From the NCBI GenBank assembly GCA_023386315.1, contig JAEWJZ010000010.1, positions 248,001 to 312,000 of the forward strand: DNA of 64,000 nt, written 5' to 3'. Shown here piece after piece: positions 17,826 through 27,322 of the stretch (its first letter is position 1; each line of letters starts with the position of its first letter). A program made the translations under genes and the position numbers. The stretch is from Bacillota bacterium. Its GTDB lineage: Bacteria; Bacillota; Clostridia; Lachnospirales; Lachnospiraceae. The notes under the pieces were generated by a model. The model was not told the origin of the DNA, did no database searches, and saw nothing but the letters and a program-made list of their open reading frames with translations.

Positions 17826-19493
17826 CTATCTGGCACCTCCTTCCAACACCTTTTTTGCAATTTCTTCACCGGATATCTGTCTGCCGTCGTATTTCAAAAT
17901 ACTTCTCTGGCATTCTATGCCTGTCTGCTCCCTTATAAGGGAGGCCAGCTGGCCTGTGGCATTTTGTTCCACGTTGATGATCGTCCTGCCCTTTGCATAG
18001 AGTTTCAGCTTTTCCTGCGGGAGGGGATAAATATCTCCGAACACCAGTGCTCCATAGCTTCCATCCCCATTTTTATTCAGCAGGGATACCGCTTCCCTGA
18101 TGGGCCCCCAGACAGAGCCCCAGCCAAGGAGAAGGGTATCGCACTGTTCTTCTCCCATAAACTCCGGCTCCGACAGTTCTTTCATAAGGCCCTTTAATTT
18201 TCTCATCCGCTTGTCCACCATTTGGTTCCTGACCTCTGCGGATTCGGTGATCCAGCCTCTTTCATCATGCTCATCACTGTCAGCGGCCACCAGATGGCTG
18301 GTCAGTCCAGGGATAAGTCTGGGAGAGATGCCGTCTTCCGTTATCTTGTAACGAAGATACTCTCCTTTTGCTTCTTCTGCATGGCTGATCAATTTAAGCC
18401 CGGATATATCAAAGGGTTTTACACAGGCCGTTCCATCCCCAAGATACTGATCGCTGAGCAGTATGACCGGAATCTGGTATTTTTCCGCCAGGTTTAACGC
18501 CCGGAACGTCTGATAAAAAGCATCCTCCTGATTTCTTAAGGCTATGACCAGCCTGGGAAATTCCCCTTGTGATGCAGAAATTACGAATTTTAAATCGCTT
18601 TGTTCTGTACGTGTAGGCAGACCGGTCGCCGGACCTGGTCTTTGCACATCTACGGCTACCAGCGGAATCTCCGCTATGCCGGAAAATCCCAGCGCTTCCA
18701 CCTTGAGGCAGAAACCGCCTCCGCTGGTCCCTGTCATGGCCCTTGCGCCAGCAAAAGAAGCACCTAATGCCATATTAACCGCTGCTATCTCATCTTCCGC
18801 CTGTTCCACAACAATTCCTGCCTTATGTCCCACAGAAGCCAGATATTCCAAGACAGCCGTGGAAGGTGACATGGGATAGGCAGAATAAAACTTAAGTCCT
18901 CCGGCCACCGCGCCAAGTCCCAGAGCCTCGCTTCCTGAAATAAGCATGTAATCCTTATAGCCGCCATCCATATGCTGAAACTTTGCCTGGGCGGCGGAGT
19001 GCCCTGCCAAAGCCGCCTTAACATTAACCTCAAGGATCTCTTTCTTCATAACTTTGGCCATGACTTCCTCCACGTATGTAAAAGGCTCCCCAAAAAGCTT
19101 CAATACTGCACCTGCCGCCACGCTTGCAGATGCCTTTCCATTTCCCAGTTCTTTTGCAATTTTATTCATGGGAAGTTTCATGACTCTGGAATCTTCGTCG
19201 GAATAAGGAACGCTATTGTCACATAGAATAAAACCATTGTCCGTCAGTTCATGCTTATGTAAATCAATGGTTTCCTCATTTAAGGCAATGATTCCATCGA
19301 GACGATAGCTGTGGGAGGTTATTGCCTCCGTCCCAAAACGCAGAAGGGAGAAATTATGCCCACCTCGCACGCGGGACATGAAATCTCTGGTGGTATAAAT
19401 ATAATAGCCGGAATGTTTCAGCAGTTTTTCCAGAATTGTAACCGTGGTATCGATGCCTTGTCCGGCAGCGCCACCAATCAGAATATTGTACAT
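17826..19493 (-). CDS. 2-oxoacid:acceptor oxidoreductase, fused gamma-alpha subunit
   Basis: The 555-residue protein joins a gamma domain at the N-terminus (GGAAGQGIDT, the FSRVRGGH-like SRVRGGHNFSL) to the alpha domain from about residue 190 (GSEALGLGAVAGGLKFYSAYPMSPS shortened here by eye; key residues YPMSPST, EDEIAAVNMALGASFAG and TGTSGGGF). This gamma-alpha fusion is usual for KorA-type enzymes. No separate delta (ferredoxin-type) subunit lies next to it. AAAGGAGG precedes the ATG. Partner of the beta subunit directly downstream. Confidence 0.9.
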   Translation of the reverse strand: MYNILIGGAAGQGIDTTVTILEKLLKHSGYYIYTTRDFMSRVRGGHNFSLLRFGTEAITSHSYRLDGIIALNEETIDLHKHELTDNGFILCDNSVPYSDEDSRVMKLPMNKIAKELGNGKASASVAAGAVLKLFGEPFTYVEEVMAKVMKKEILEVNVKAALAGHSAAQAKFQHMDGGYKDYMLISGSEALGLGAVAGGLKFYSAYPMSPSTAVLEYLASVGHKAGIVVEQAEDEIAAVNMALGASFAGARAMTGTSGGGFCLKVEALGFSGIAEIPLVAVDVQRPGPATGLPTRTEQSDLKFVISASQGEFPRLVIALRNQEDAFYQTFRALNLAEKYQIPVILLSDQYLGDGTACVKPFDISGLKLISHAEEAKGEYLRYKITEDGISPRLIPGLTSHLVAADSDEHDERGWITESAEVRNQMVDKRMRKLKGLMKELSEPEFMGEEQCDTLLLGWGSVWGPIREAVSLLNKNGDGSYGALVFGDIYPLPQEKLKLYAKGRTIINVEQNATGQLASLIREQTGIECQRSILKYDGRQISGEEIAKKVLEGGAR

Positions 19494-19520
19494 AGGTTTA
19501 CCTCCTTTAAATTTTGACTA

Positions 19521-19549
19521 ATTATAACTCATCCTTCCATTATTTTCAA
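19521..19549 (-). promoter_or_regulatory. Predicted promoter of the oxidoreductase operon
   Basis: -35 TTGAAA (19549-19544), 17-bp spacer, -10 TATAAT (19526-19521). Confidence 0.7.
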
Positions 19550-19632
19550 TATTCTTTGTATTTTTCTCATAATTTTTACATATAAATTATTTTCATTAAT
19601 TATTCCAATAATTTGTTTTAAATTTAACAATT

Positions 19633-19661
19633 AACAGACCAGCTATGAATCATGGTCTGTT
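19633..19661. repeat. Short inverted repeat
   Basis: AACAGACCA (19633-19641) and TGGTCTGTT (19653-19661) form a 9-bp stem with an 11-base loop, without a T-tract. It lies downstream of the gltD terminator and may be a back-up hairpin. Confidence 0.4.
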
Positions 19662-19683
19662 GGCGAAATACAGGTACTGTGCA

Positions 19684-19721
19684 AAAAAGGAAGAGAGACA
19701 TAACTGCCTCTCTTCCTTTTT
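19684..19721 (-). terminator. Terminator after gltD
   Basis: Perfect 14-bp stem (19684-19697 with 19708-19721) followed on the minus strand by TTTTTT, starting just after the gltD stop. Confidence 0.88.
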
Positions 19722-19722
19722 A

Positions 19723-21210
19723 TTATACCAGATTTGTATAGCCCATAAGGCTGATATCCACTTCTTTTGCGACTTCACGGCCTTCTCTGATGGCCCATAC
19801 CACAAGGGACTGGCCTCTGTGCATATCTCCTGCCACAAAAACCTTATCCACATTGGTTTTATATCTGCCCTCTTCTGTTTCAACGTTGCTTCTTCCATTT
19901 AACTTCACGCCAAATGCATCCGCTACGTAATTCTGGGCTCCTAAGAAACCAGCAGCAATGAGAACCAGATCAGCAGGAACTTCCTTCTCGCTGCCTGCCA
20001 CCGGCTCCATGCTTACCCGTCCGGTTTTCTCATCCTTTTTAGGCTCCAGGCTCATTAAAACAGCTTTCACCAGCTTGCCTGATTTATCTTTTATAAATTC
20101 CTTCACAGTCGTCTGATATACCCTTGGATCTTTTCCGAAAACGGCAATTGCTTCTTCCTGACCATAATCAGTTTTCAGCACTTTGGGCCATTCCGGCCAT
20201 GAGTTATCCTCGGTCCTTGTTTCAGGAAGTTTGGGCATCATCTCAAGCTGGGTAACAGAGGCACAGCCATGGCGCAGTGATGTTCCAACACAGTCATTAC
20301 CGGTATCTCCGCCGCCAATCACAATCACATGTTTCCCCTTTGCTGATATATACTGATTATCCTGCAGATCGGAATTTAACAGGCTTTTTGTTGTGGATTT
20401 TAAGAAATCCACAGCAAAATATATTCCCTGTGCATCTCTTCCCGGAACATTTAAATCTCTGGGATTTGATGCACCGCATGCAAGGATAATGCGGTCATAT
20501 TCTTTTAAGAGGTCTTTCGCTTTGTGATTCTTACCCACATCGGTGCCGGTAATAAATTCAATTCCCTCTGCCTTCATAATCTCAACCTTACGGTCGATCA
20601 CATGCTTTTCCAGTTTCATGTTGGGGATTCCATACATCAGAAGTCCGCCTGCACGGTCTTCTCTTTCCAGGACAGTTACGCTGTGTCCCCTTTTATTTAA
20701 CTGGTCTGCAGCTGCCAGACCGGCAGGACCGGATCCGATTACCGCAACCTTTTTTCCTGTACGGATTTTGGGAGGCCTTGGACCGGCAATTCCGGAAGCA
20801 TAAGCGCGTTCGATAATGGCATGTTCATTTTCCTTAATGGCTACCGGATCACCGTTTAACCCGCAGGTACACGCTGCTTCACAGGGAGCAGGGCATACCC
20901 GTGCGGTAAATTCCGGAAAGCTGTTGGTCTTTTTTAAGCGGTTATATGCCTGCTGCCATGTACCGGAATAAACAAGATCATTCCATTCCGGTATTAAATT
21001 GTTTAAAGGACAGCCGGAAACCATTCCATTTAAAATAACTCCTGACTGGCAAAACGGTACACCGCAGTCCATGCACCGCGCACCCTGGCATTTTTGTTCC
21101 TTTTCAGAAAGGGGCAGATGGAACTCGTTATAATTTTTCAAACGGGTCCTGGGATCTACCGTTCTTCCTGTTTCTCTGTTATATTCTAAAAATCCTGTTG
21201 GCTTACCCAT
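19723..21210 (-). CDS. gltD: Glutamate synthase (NADPH), small subunit
   Basis: Flavoprotein that passes electrons from NAD(P)H through FAD and Fe-S clusters to the large subunit. The 495-residue protein has the N-terminal Cys-rich cluster domain ([13 protein letters not shown], then [16 protein letters not shown]), the FAD-binding [15 protein letters not shown], the NAD-binding [13 protein letters not shown], and a C-terminal [27 protein letters not shown]. It begins 12 bp after gltB and closes the operon. Confidence 0.97.
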   Translation of the reverse strand: MGKPTGFLEYNRETGRTVDPRTRLKNYNEFHLPLSEKEQKCQGARCMDCGVPFCQSGVILNGMVSGCPLNNLIPEWNDLVYSGTWQQAYNRLKKTNSFPEFTARVCPAPCEAACTCGLNGDPVAIKENEHAIIERAYASGIAGPRPPKIRTGKKVAVIGSGPAGLAAADQLNKRGHSVTVLEREDRAGGLLMYGIPNMKLEKHVIDRKVEIMKAEGIEFITGTDVGKNHKAKDLLKEYDRIILACGASNPRDLNVPGRDAQGIYFAVDFLKSTTKSLLNSDLQDNQYISAKGKHVIVIGGGDTGNDCVGTSLRHGCASVTQLEMMPKLPETRTEDNSWPEWPKVLKTDYGQEEAIAVFGKDPRVYQTTVKEFIKDKSGKLVKAVLMSLEPKKDEKTGRVSMEPVAGSEKEVPADLVLIAAGFLGAQNYVADAFGVKLNGRSNVETEEGRYKTNVDKVFVAGDMHRGQSLVVWAIREGREVAKEVDISLMGYTNLV

Positions 21211-21222
21211 GTTCGCTCCTCC

Positions 21223-24200
21223 TTACTTCTTTGTATTGGCATAAAATGCTTCAATCTGTGCCTGTTCACTGCTTAAACCCTTTTCTTCCATCTGAACAAT
21301 GGTATTCATCATGCGCCTGTAGTCATGAGGCATGATTTTCTTGAATTTAGGCAGATATTCTCCAAAGTTGTCGAGGATTTCCTTGCCCTTTGCGGAGTTG
21401 GTATAAGCCACATGTTCCTTAATCATATCCTTTAATTCCAGAACATCGTATTTATTGGTAATCTCTTCAAAAGAAACCATTTCCTTATTCAGGCGTTTGT
21501 ACAAGTCTCTCTTCTCATCTAATACATAAGCAATTCCGCCGCTCATACCAGCCGCAAAATTCTTACCGGTAGATCCTAATACCACCACGCGTCCGCCTGT
21601 CATATATTCACAGCCGTGATCGCCTACACCTTCCACCACTGCAGTTGCGCCGGAGTTTCGAACGCAGAAACGTTCTCCTGCAACACCGCAGATAAAGGCT
21701 TTTCCGCTGGTGGCGCCGTACAGAGCCACATTACCGATTACAATGTTCTCTTCCGCCTTAAATTTAACACCCTGAGGAGGATAAACCACCAGCTTGCCGC
21801 CGGAAAGTCCCTTTCCAAAGTAATCGTTGCTGTCTCCTACAAGCTCCAGTGTCAGGCCCTTTGGAATAAATGCGCCGAAGCTCTGACCGCCGCTTCCTGT
21901 ACAGTTAATGGTAAAGGTATCCTCGGCAAGTCCTTCCGGATACAGTCTTGTTATTTCCGATCCGAATATGGTTCCCAGAGCACGGTCTGTATTGGAAACA
22001 TCGATCTGGAGTCCCTTCTTCTGACCTGCCGTAAGAGCCTGCCGCAATTTCTTTAAGATAATTTTCTCGTCAATGGTTTTATCCAGTTCAAAATCATAAA
22101 CCAGTTTTTTGTCGTAGCCTGCTAATTTATCTCCTTCATATGGATTTCCTAAAATTGCGGAGAAATCCACTTTCTTTGCTCTTTCATTGGAAATCTGATC
22201 CTTTTTCTTTAAGAGATCCGTTCTTCCAACCAGCTCATCAACCGTACGGATTCCCAGCTTTGCCATGTATTCCCGAAGCTCTTTTGCGATAAAATACATG
22301 AAGTTTACAACATACTCCGGTTTTCCCTTAAAGCGTTTGCGAAGCTCAGGGTTCTGGGTGGCAACGCCGACAGGACAGGTATCTAAGTTGCAGACTCTCA
22401 TCATAACACATCCCAATGTTACAAGTGGTGCCGTTGCAAAGCCGAATTCCTCGGCTCCCAGCATACAGGCAATGGCTACATCCCGTCCGGTCATCAGCTT
22501 TCCGTCTGTTTCCAGTATTACCTTATCACGAAGCCCGTTCATAATCAGAGTCTGATGCGCTTCCGCCACACCAAGCTCCCAGGGAAGTCCTGCATTATAG
22601 ATGGAGTTTCTGGGCGCAGCTCCGGTTCCTCCGTCAAAGGAGGAAATTAAGATAACCTGGGCACCTGCCTTGGCAACACCGGCAGCTACAGTACCGACTC
22701 CTGCTTCTGATACCAGCTTCACAGAAATTCTGGCACTGGTATTGGAATTCTTCAAATCATAAATTAACTGGGCCAGATCCTCAATGGAATAGATATCATG
22801 ATGAGGCGGAGGTGAAATTAATCCTACACCAGTTGTTGAGTGTCTGGTTTTGGCTACCCATGGATAAACCTTCTGTCCCGGAAGCTGTCCGCCTTCTCCA
22901 GGCTTTGCACCCTGAGCCATTTTAATCTGAATCTCTTTTGCACTGACTAAGTATCTGGAAGTCACACCAAAACGTCCGGAAGCTACCTGTTTGATGGCAG
23001 AGCAGCGGTTTACTCCGTCTGGTCCTGTTGTCAGACGTTCCAGGCTTTCGCCGCCCTCTCCGCTGTTAGATTTTCCGTGGATCCGGTTCATGGCAATGGC
23101 CAGAGCTTCGTGCGCTTCCTGAGAAATGGAACCATATGACATGGCACCTGTCTTAAAACGTTTCACAATGGATTCCACGCTTTCCACTTCTTCTAAAGGA
23201 ACTTCCTTGGTCTTTCCATAATCAAAGTCTAAAAGACTTCTTAAATTGACCATCTGGCCTTCCTCAGTCAAAGCGTGGGTGTACTCCTTAAATGTTTCAT
23301 AGCTGCCTGTTCTGGTTGCCTGCTGCAGCAGATGAATGGTGCGGGGATTGTAAAGATGCTCTTCCTGTCCCGCTCTTTCCTTATGACTGCCTACGCTGTC
23401 TAAGGTTAAGTCCACATCAAGACCAAGGGGATCAAATGCCGCTGAATGAAGTGTGTCCACATCATTGGCAATATCCTCTAAGTTGATGCCCTCTACCCGG
23501 CTTACAGTATCGGTAAAATACGTATCAACCACTTTCTTTGAAATACCGATGGCTTCAAAAATCTGGGCTCCCTGATAAGACTGAACGGTAGAAATACCCA
23601 TTTTAGAGGCAATCTTTACAATACCATGTAATACTGCAGAATTATAATCCTCCACTGCTGCATAATAATCTTTATCAAGCATTCCGTTATCAATTAAATT
23701 ATGAATGGATTCCTGTGCCAGATATGGATTGATCGCACAGGCACCATATCCTAAAAGTGTGGCAAAATGATGTACTTCCCTAGGTTCGCCGCTTTCTAAA
23801 ATCAGGGCAACCGAGGTTCTTTTCTTTGTTTTTACCAGATGCTGCTGGAGCGCGGAAACTGCCAGCAAGGACGGAATCGGAACATGATTTTCATCAATAT
23901 CACGGTCTGATAAGATAATGATGTTAGCCCCATCCCGGTGAGCTCTGTCCGCTTCTAAAAACAGCCTGTCAATGGCTTTTTCCAGTGATGTATTCTTATA
24001 ATAGGTAATGGGAATTACTTCTACCTTAAAGCCCGGTCTCTTCATATGTTTGATCTTCAGTAAATCCGTACAGGTCAGAATGGGATTATTTACCTTTAAG
24101 ATCTTGCAGTTTTCCGCCTCTTCTTTTAAAATATTGCCTTCTTCTCCCACATAAACCGTAGTGGAAGTCACAATCTCCTCACGAATGGAGTCGATCGGCG

Positions 24201-25782
24201 GGTTGGTTACCTGGGCAAAGAGCTGCTTAAAGTAGTTAAAGAGAGGCTGGTGCTTTTTGCTTAATACAGCCAGCGGACTGTCCGCTCCCATGGCAGAGAC
24301 TGCTTCTGCTCCATTTAATGCCATAGGAAGAATCATGGTTTTGTATTCTTCATAAGTATACCCATAGGTTTTCTGCATTCTTGCACGGTCTGCCCTGGTC
24401 ATGGTCGGTACGCCTTTATTGGGAATAGGCAGGTCCTTTAATTCGATTAAGTTGGAATCCAGCCATTCGCCGTAAGGCTTTCTCTGGGCATAAGACTCTT
24501 TTAATTCCTCATCGGTAATCAGACATCCCTTTACCGTATCGATTAAAAGCATCTTACCTGGACGGAGACGTTCTTTCTTTACCACATGGCTCTGTTCAAT
24601 GTCAATTGCTCCTACCTCAGAAGCCAGAATCATATGGTCATCATCGGTTATATAGTATCTGGAAGGTCTGAGTCCGTTACGGTCTAAAACTGCGCCTACC
24701 AGATCTCCATCACTGAATACAATGGAGGCCGGACCGTCCCATGGTTCCATCATGGTAGCGTAGTAACGGTAGAAATCCCTGATTTCCTGAGGCATGGATT
24801 TATCATGCTCCCATGGTGCAGGAATTGTTACCATAACTGCCAGAGGTAAATCCATACCGCTCATCATCATAAATTCCAGGGCATTGTCAAGCATGGCAGA
24901 GTCAGAGCCTTCCTGATTTATAATAGGAAGAACTTTATGCATATCACTGCTGAAATACTCAGACTCCATGTTCTCTTCCCTTGCCATCATTTTATCCACA
25001 TTTCCACGAATGGTGTTGATCTCGCCGTTATGTACGATCAGACGGTTGGGATGAGCTCTCATCCAGCTTGGATTGGTGTTGGTGCTGAAACGGGAATGAA
25101 CCACTGCAATGGCTGATTCATAATCCTTATCCTGAAGGTCTGTAAAAAACTGTCTTAATTCTTTTACAAGGAACATACCTTTATAAACAATTGTCCTGCT
25201 GCTTAATGATACTACATAGGTATTATCATTGCTCTGCTCAAAAATACGTCTGGACACATAAAGTTTCCGGTCAAAATCCAGCCCTTTGTTAATATCAGCA
25301 GGCTTCTTAATAAATGCCTGAACGATATAAGGCATACGCTCTACTGCTTTTGCTCCAATCAGTTCCGGATGAATGGGTACATCTCTCCAGCCCAGAAATT
25401 CAAGACCTTCCTTCTGTACAATGATTTCAAACATCTTCTTTGCCTGGTTTCTGGCAAGTTCATCCTGGGGTAAGAAAAACATGCCCACACCGTATTCTCT
25501 TTCTTCTCCAATCCCGATGTTTAACGGTCTGGTAACTTTCTTAAAGAATTTGTGAGAGATCTGAAGCATAATACCAACACCGTCACCAGTCTTGCCGTCA
25601 GCATCTTTTCCTGCCCTGTGCTCTAAATTTTCCACGATATGGAGAGCCTGCTCCACTGTCTTATGGGTCTTTATCCCTTTCATATTTGCTACTGCACCGA
25701 TACCGCAGTTATCATGCTCGAAGCGGGGATCATAAAGTCCCGGAGTACCTGTTTTATTAGGGGATTGTAAACTCTTATCCAT
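21223..25782 (-). CDS. gltB: Glutamate synthase (NADPH), large subunit
   Basis: Makes two glutamates from glutamine and 2-oxoglutarate; with glutamine synthetase it is the main ammonia assimilation route. The 1519-residue protein has the class II glutamine amidotransferase domain, with the catalytic cysteine in HDNCGIGA at residue 26 behind a short propeptide. It then has a central domain, the FMN-binding synthase domain (GAKPGEGGQLPGQK, SISSFDGGTGAAP-like ISSFDGGTGAAP), a CxxxxCPVG iron-sulfur site (CNLDTCPVGVATQ), and the C-terminal beta-helix rich in Gly (GERFCVRNSGATAVVEG). Full length, no damage seen. First gene of gltBD. Confidence 0.98.
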   Translation of the reverse strand: MDKSLQSPNKTGTPGLYDPRFEHDNCGIGAVANMKGIKTHKTVEQALHIVENLEHRAGKDADGKTGDGVGIMLQISHKFFKKVTRPLNIGIGEEREYGVGMFFLPQDELARNQAKKMFEIIVQKEGLEFLGWRDVPIHPELIGAKAVERMPYIVQAFIKKPADINKGLDFDRKLYVSRRIFEQSNDNTYVVSLSSRTIVYKGMFLVKELRQFFTDLQDKDYESAIAVVHSRFSTNTNPSWMRAHPNRLIVHNGEINTIRGNVDKMMAREENMESEYFSSDMHKVLPIINQEGSDSAMLDNALEFMMMSGMDLPLAVMVTIPAPWEHDKSMPQEIRDFYRYYATMMEPWDGPASIVFSDGDLVGAVLDRNGLRPSRYYITDDDHMILASEVGAIDIEQSHVVKKERLRPGKMLLIDTVKGCLITDEELKESYAQRKPYGEWLDSNLIELKDLPIPNKGVPTMTRADRARMQKTYGYTYEEYKTMILPMALNGAEAVSAMGADSPLAVLSKKHQPLFNYFKQLFAQVTNPPIDSIREEIVTSTTVYVGEEGNILKEEAENCKILKVNNPILTCTDLLKIKHMKRPGFKVEVIPITYYKNTSLEKAIDRLFLEADRAHRDGANIIILSDRDIDENHVPIPSLLAVSALQQHLVKTKKRTSVALILESGEPREVHHFATLLGYGACAINPYLAQESIHNLIDNGMLDKDYYAAVEDYNSAVLHGIVKIASKMGISTVQSYQGAQIFEAIGISKKVVDTYFTDTVSRVEGINLEDIANDVDTLHSAAFDPLGLDVDLTLDSVGSHKERAGQEEHLYNPRTIHLLQQATRTGSYETFKEYTHALTEEGQMVNLRSLLDFDYGKTKEVPLEEVESVESIVKRFKTGAMSYGSISQEAHEALAIAMNRIHGKSNSGEGGESLERLTTGPDGVNRCSAIKQVASGRFGVTSRYLVSAKEIQIKMAQGAKPGEGGQLPGQKVYPWVAKTRHSTTGVGLISPPPHHDIYSIEDLAQLIYDLKNSNTSARISVKLVSEAGVGTVAAGVAKAGAQVILISSFDGGTGAAPRNSIYNAGLPWELGVAEAHQTLIMNGLRDKVILETDGKLMTGRDVAIACMLGAEEFGFATAPLVTLGCVMMRVCNLDTCPVGVATQNPELRKRFKGKPEYVVNFMYFIAKELREYMAKLGIRTVDELVGRTDLLKKKDQISNERAKKVDFSAILGNPYEGDKLAGYDKKLVYDFELDKTIDEKIILKKLRQALTAGQKKGLQIDVSNTDRALGTIFGSEITRLYPEGLAEDTFTINCTGSGGQSFGAFIPKGLTLELVGDSNDYFGKGLSGGKLVVYPPQGVKFKAEENIVIGNVALYGATSGKAFICGVAGERFCVRNSGATAVVEGVGDHGCEYMTGGRVVVLGSTGKNFAAGMSGGIAYVLDEKRDLYKRLNKEMVSFEEITNKYDVLELKDMIKEHVAYTNSAKGKEILDNFGEYLPKFKKIMPHDYRRMMNTIVQMEEKGLSSEQAQIEAFYANTKK

Positions 25783-25847
25783 AATCTCTTCCTTTCCTGA
25801 CTGCTCCTCTGCTTTGAGGTGCTAAAGTGTAACAGTGATTTTAGTTG

Positions 25848-25876
25848 ATAATACTACATTTTTCGCACTTTGTAAA
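25848..25876 (-). promoter_or_regulatory. Predicted gltB promoter
   Basis: -35 TTTACA (25876-25871), 17-bp spacer, -10 TATTAT (25853-25848). The leader is about 60 bases, with a small CCTC/GAGG hairpin before the RBS. Confidence 0.65.
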
Positions 25877-26155
25877 TGTGTTTTATTTTGATATTGTCAG
25901 ATAATTAGATTATTCAATTCCCTAAATTTTTATGTCTGAATTTTTACATTTAATATTAATATATTTTATTGTTTAAGCACAATTTAAGTCAGATTTTCCT
26001 CCGGTGGTATAAATTTCTAATTTTTTTAAGTTATGGCTTATTATTATTAAGCGCTTATTTTTTTCATTAAGTCGATTCATGGATACTGCTGTCATTCTAT
26101 CTGTTTTTCAAACATTTCCATACAATAAAGAAATAAATTTATAATCAGCGGATAT
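25877..26155. other. AT-rich intergenic region between gltB and HPr gene
   Basis: No gene is seen in this region on either strand. It is strongly AT-rich, with several TTAAG repeats. It contains a 10-bp palindrome TAAGCGCTTA (26048-26057) whose core resembles a catabolite-response (cre) element, although it is distant from any start codon. Confidence 0.5.
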
Positions 26156-26191
26156 AAAAAAAAGACCCGGAACCATCGTTCCAGGGCCTTT
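26156..26191 (-). terminator. Terminator after the HPr gene
   Basis: On the minus strand AAAGGCCCTGGAAC and GTTCCGGGTCTTT form a stem with one bulge and a GATG loop, followed by a run of T. Confidence 0.82.
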
Positions 26192-26224
26192 CAATTCCAA
26201 TTATATACGATAAAAAGATACGGA

Positions 26225-26491
26225 TTACATCTCCCCAAGACCGCTCTCAATCGCTTCAGTCATGGTCTTCATTGCCGCTTCTTCGTCCTCGCCGTCGCAG
26301 ATCACATTGATCTGAGCGCCACATTTGATTCCTGCTGCCATTACGTTTAATACGCTCTTAGCAACAATCCTCTTCTCTCCGTATTCAATAATTATATCAG
26401 ATTTAAATTTCATAGCTGTCTGAGACAGAACGCCTGCCGGTCTTAAATGAAGTCCGGATGGATTTACAACAGTCAGTGATTTTGATAACAT
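26225..26491 (-). CDS. ptsH: Phosphocarrier protein HPr
   Basis: Relays phosphate from enzyme I to PTS sugar permeases; in Firmicutes it is also the CcpA corepressor when phosphorylated on serine. With the ATG at 26491 the protein has 88 residues, the phosphorylatable histidine falls at 15 (GLHLRPAG) and the regulatory serine at 46 (AKSVLNVM), exactly the canonical numbering. AAAGGAG lies eight bases upstream. The GTG at 26500 overlaps this RBS. Monocistronic with its own promoter and terminator; no ptsI nearby. Confidence 0.95.
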   Translation of the reverse strand: MLSKSLTVVNPSGLHLRPAGVLSQTAMKFKSDIIIEYGEKRIVAKSVLNVMAAGIKCGAQINVICDGEDEEAAMKTMTEAIESGLGEM

Positions 26492-26536
26492 AATGTTCAC
26501 TCCTTTATCCTCAAATTTTTATACTCCACGCTGTTA

Positions 26537-26565
26537 ATTCTATTACAATATCGAATTTGTGTCAA
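26537..26565 (-). promoter_or_regulatory. Predicted HPr gene promoter
   Basis: Consensus -35 TTGACA (26565-26560), 17-bp spacer, -10 TAGAAT (26542-26537). Confidence 0.78.
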
Positions 26566-26612
26566 GACAAACCCGGTATGTCTTTCATATAATTTCCAAA
26601 GTAAGGGCACTG

Positions 26613-27248
26613 TCAGCAGGAAGATTCTTTTGACTGCCTTTCTCTTTGAGAAAATACGCAGCCGCAGTAATCCTGCCTGTAAAGATCATGTTCCTTTGAC
26701 AGCTCCACAGAACGCTTATACCCGTTTTTCTTTTTAAAATCAGAAGGAAGGTAAGAAACCCGGTATTCTTTACCAAGCTTTTCACCAATTTCATTCAGCT
26801 TATCTGCATTCTTAAGGGGGCTTATGGATAAGGTGGTTGTAAAGTAATCAAATCTGCCTGCCTGAGCTATCTTGGCAGCCTCCTGGAGGCGGAGCTCATA
26901 GCAGCGGAAACACCTTGATCCACCTTCCGGTACCTTCTCATAACCTTCTACAATCCGGTAAAACTCTCCCGGTTCATAGGCACCGGTCTGTAAGGTAACC
27001 GGATGAACGAATTTCATCTCATTAATAAGCCGTTCCTGTTCCTCCACACGTCTTATATATTCCATTGGAGGATATATATTGGGATTGTAAAAATAAACAG
27101 TAATTTCAAAATATTGGGACAAATATTCCAATACATAGCTGCTGCATGGAGCACAGCAGCTGTGTATCAGCAGTTTCGGAACTTTTTTCTGCTCCTTTAA
27201 TCCTTCTATGATCTGGTCCAATTCCTTCTGATAATTCCTTGGGTTCAT
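26613..27248 (-). CDS. queH: Epoxyqueuosine reductase QueH
   Basis: Non-orthologous replacement of QueG that reduces epoxyqueuosine to queuosine in tRNA anticodons. The 211-residue protein (DUF208 type) has HSCCAPCSS near the N-terminus, RCFRCYELRL in the middle and YCGC near the end; these paired cysteines bind the Fe-S cluster and a second metal. ATG 27248 has GGAGG eight bases upstream. The longer frame to 27308 runs through the rpoD terminator and is rejected. No other queuosine genes are nearby. Confidence 0.93.
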   Translation of the reverse strand: MNPRNYQKELDQIIEGLKEQKKVPKLLIHSCCAPCSSYVLEYLSQYFEITVYFYNPNIYPPMEYIRRVEEQERLINEMKFVHPVTLQTGAYEPGEFYRIVEGYEKVPEGGSRCFRCYELRLQEAAKIAQAGRFDYFTTTLSISPLKNADKLNEIGEKLGKEYRVSYLPSDFKKKNGYKRSVELSKEHDLYRQDYCGCVFSQRERQSKESSC

Positions 27249-27281
27249 GGTGTCTTCCTCCCTGCCGTCTTCAGAAATGAC

Positions 27282-27315
27282 AAAAAGGCGCAGATCAGTA
27301 TCAGCCACGCCTTTT
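27282..27315 (-). terminator. Terminator after rpoD
   Basis: AAAAGGCG pairs with CGCCTTTT (27308-27315 and 27283-27290), with T's following on the minus strand, directly after the rpoD stop. Confidence 0.72.
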
Positions 27316-27322
27316 CTATGTC

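Noticed and set aside
19567-19625. AT-rich tract upstream of the oxidoreductase operon as a riboswitch
   Set aside because: It lies upstream of the predicted promoter and shows no conserved RNA structure by eye.
21616-22056. Plus-strand open frame opposite gltB
   Set aside because: A shadow of the strongly biased gltB codons; no RBS and no recognisable protein features.
27249-27308. Upstream start of QueH
   Set aside because: This segment contains the rpoD terminator hairpin; the ATG at 27248 has GGAGG at correct spacing.
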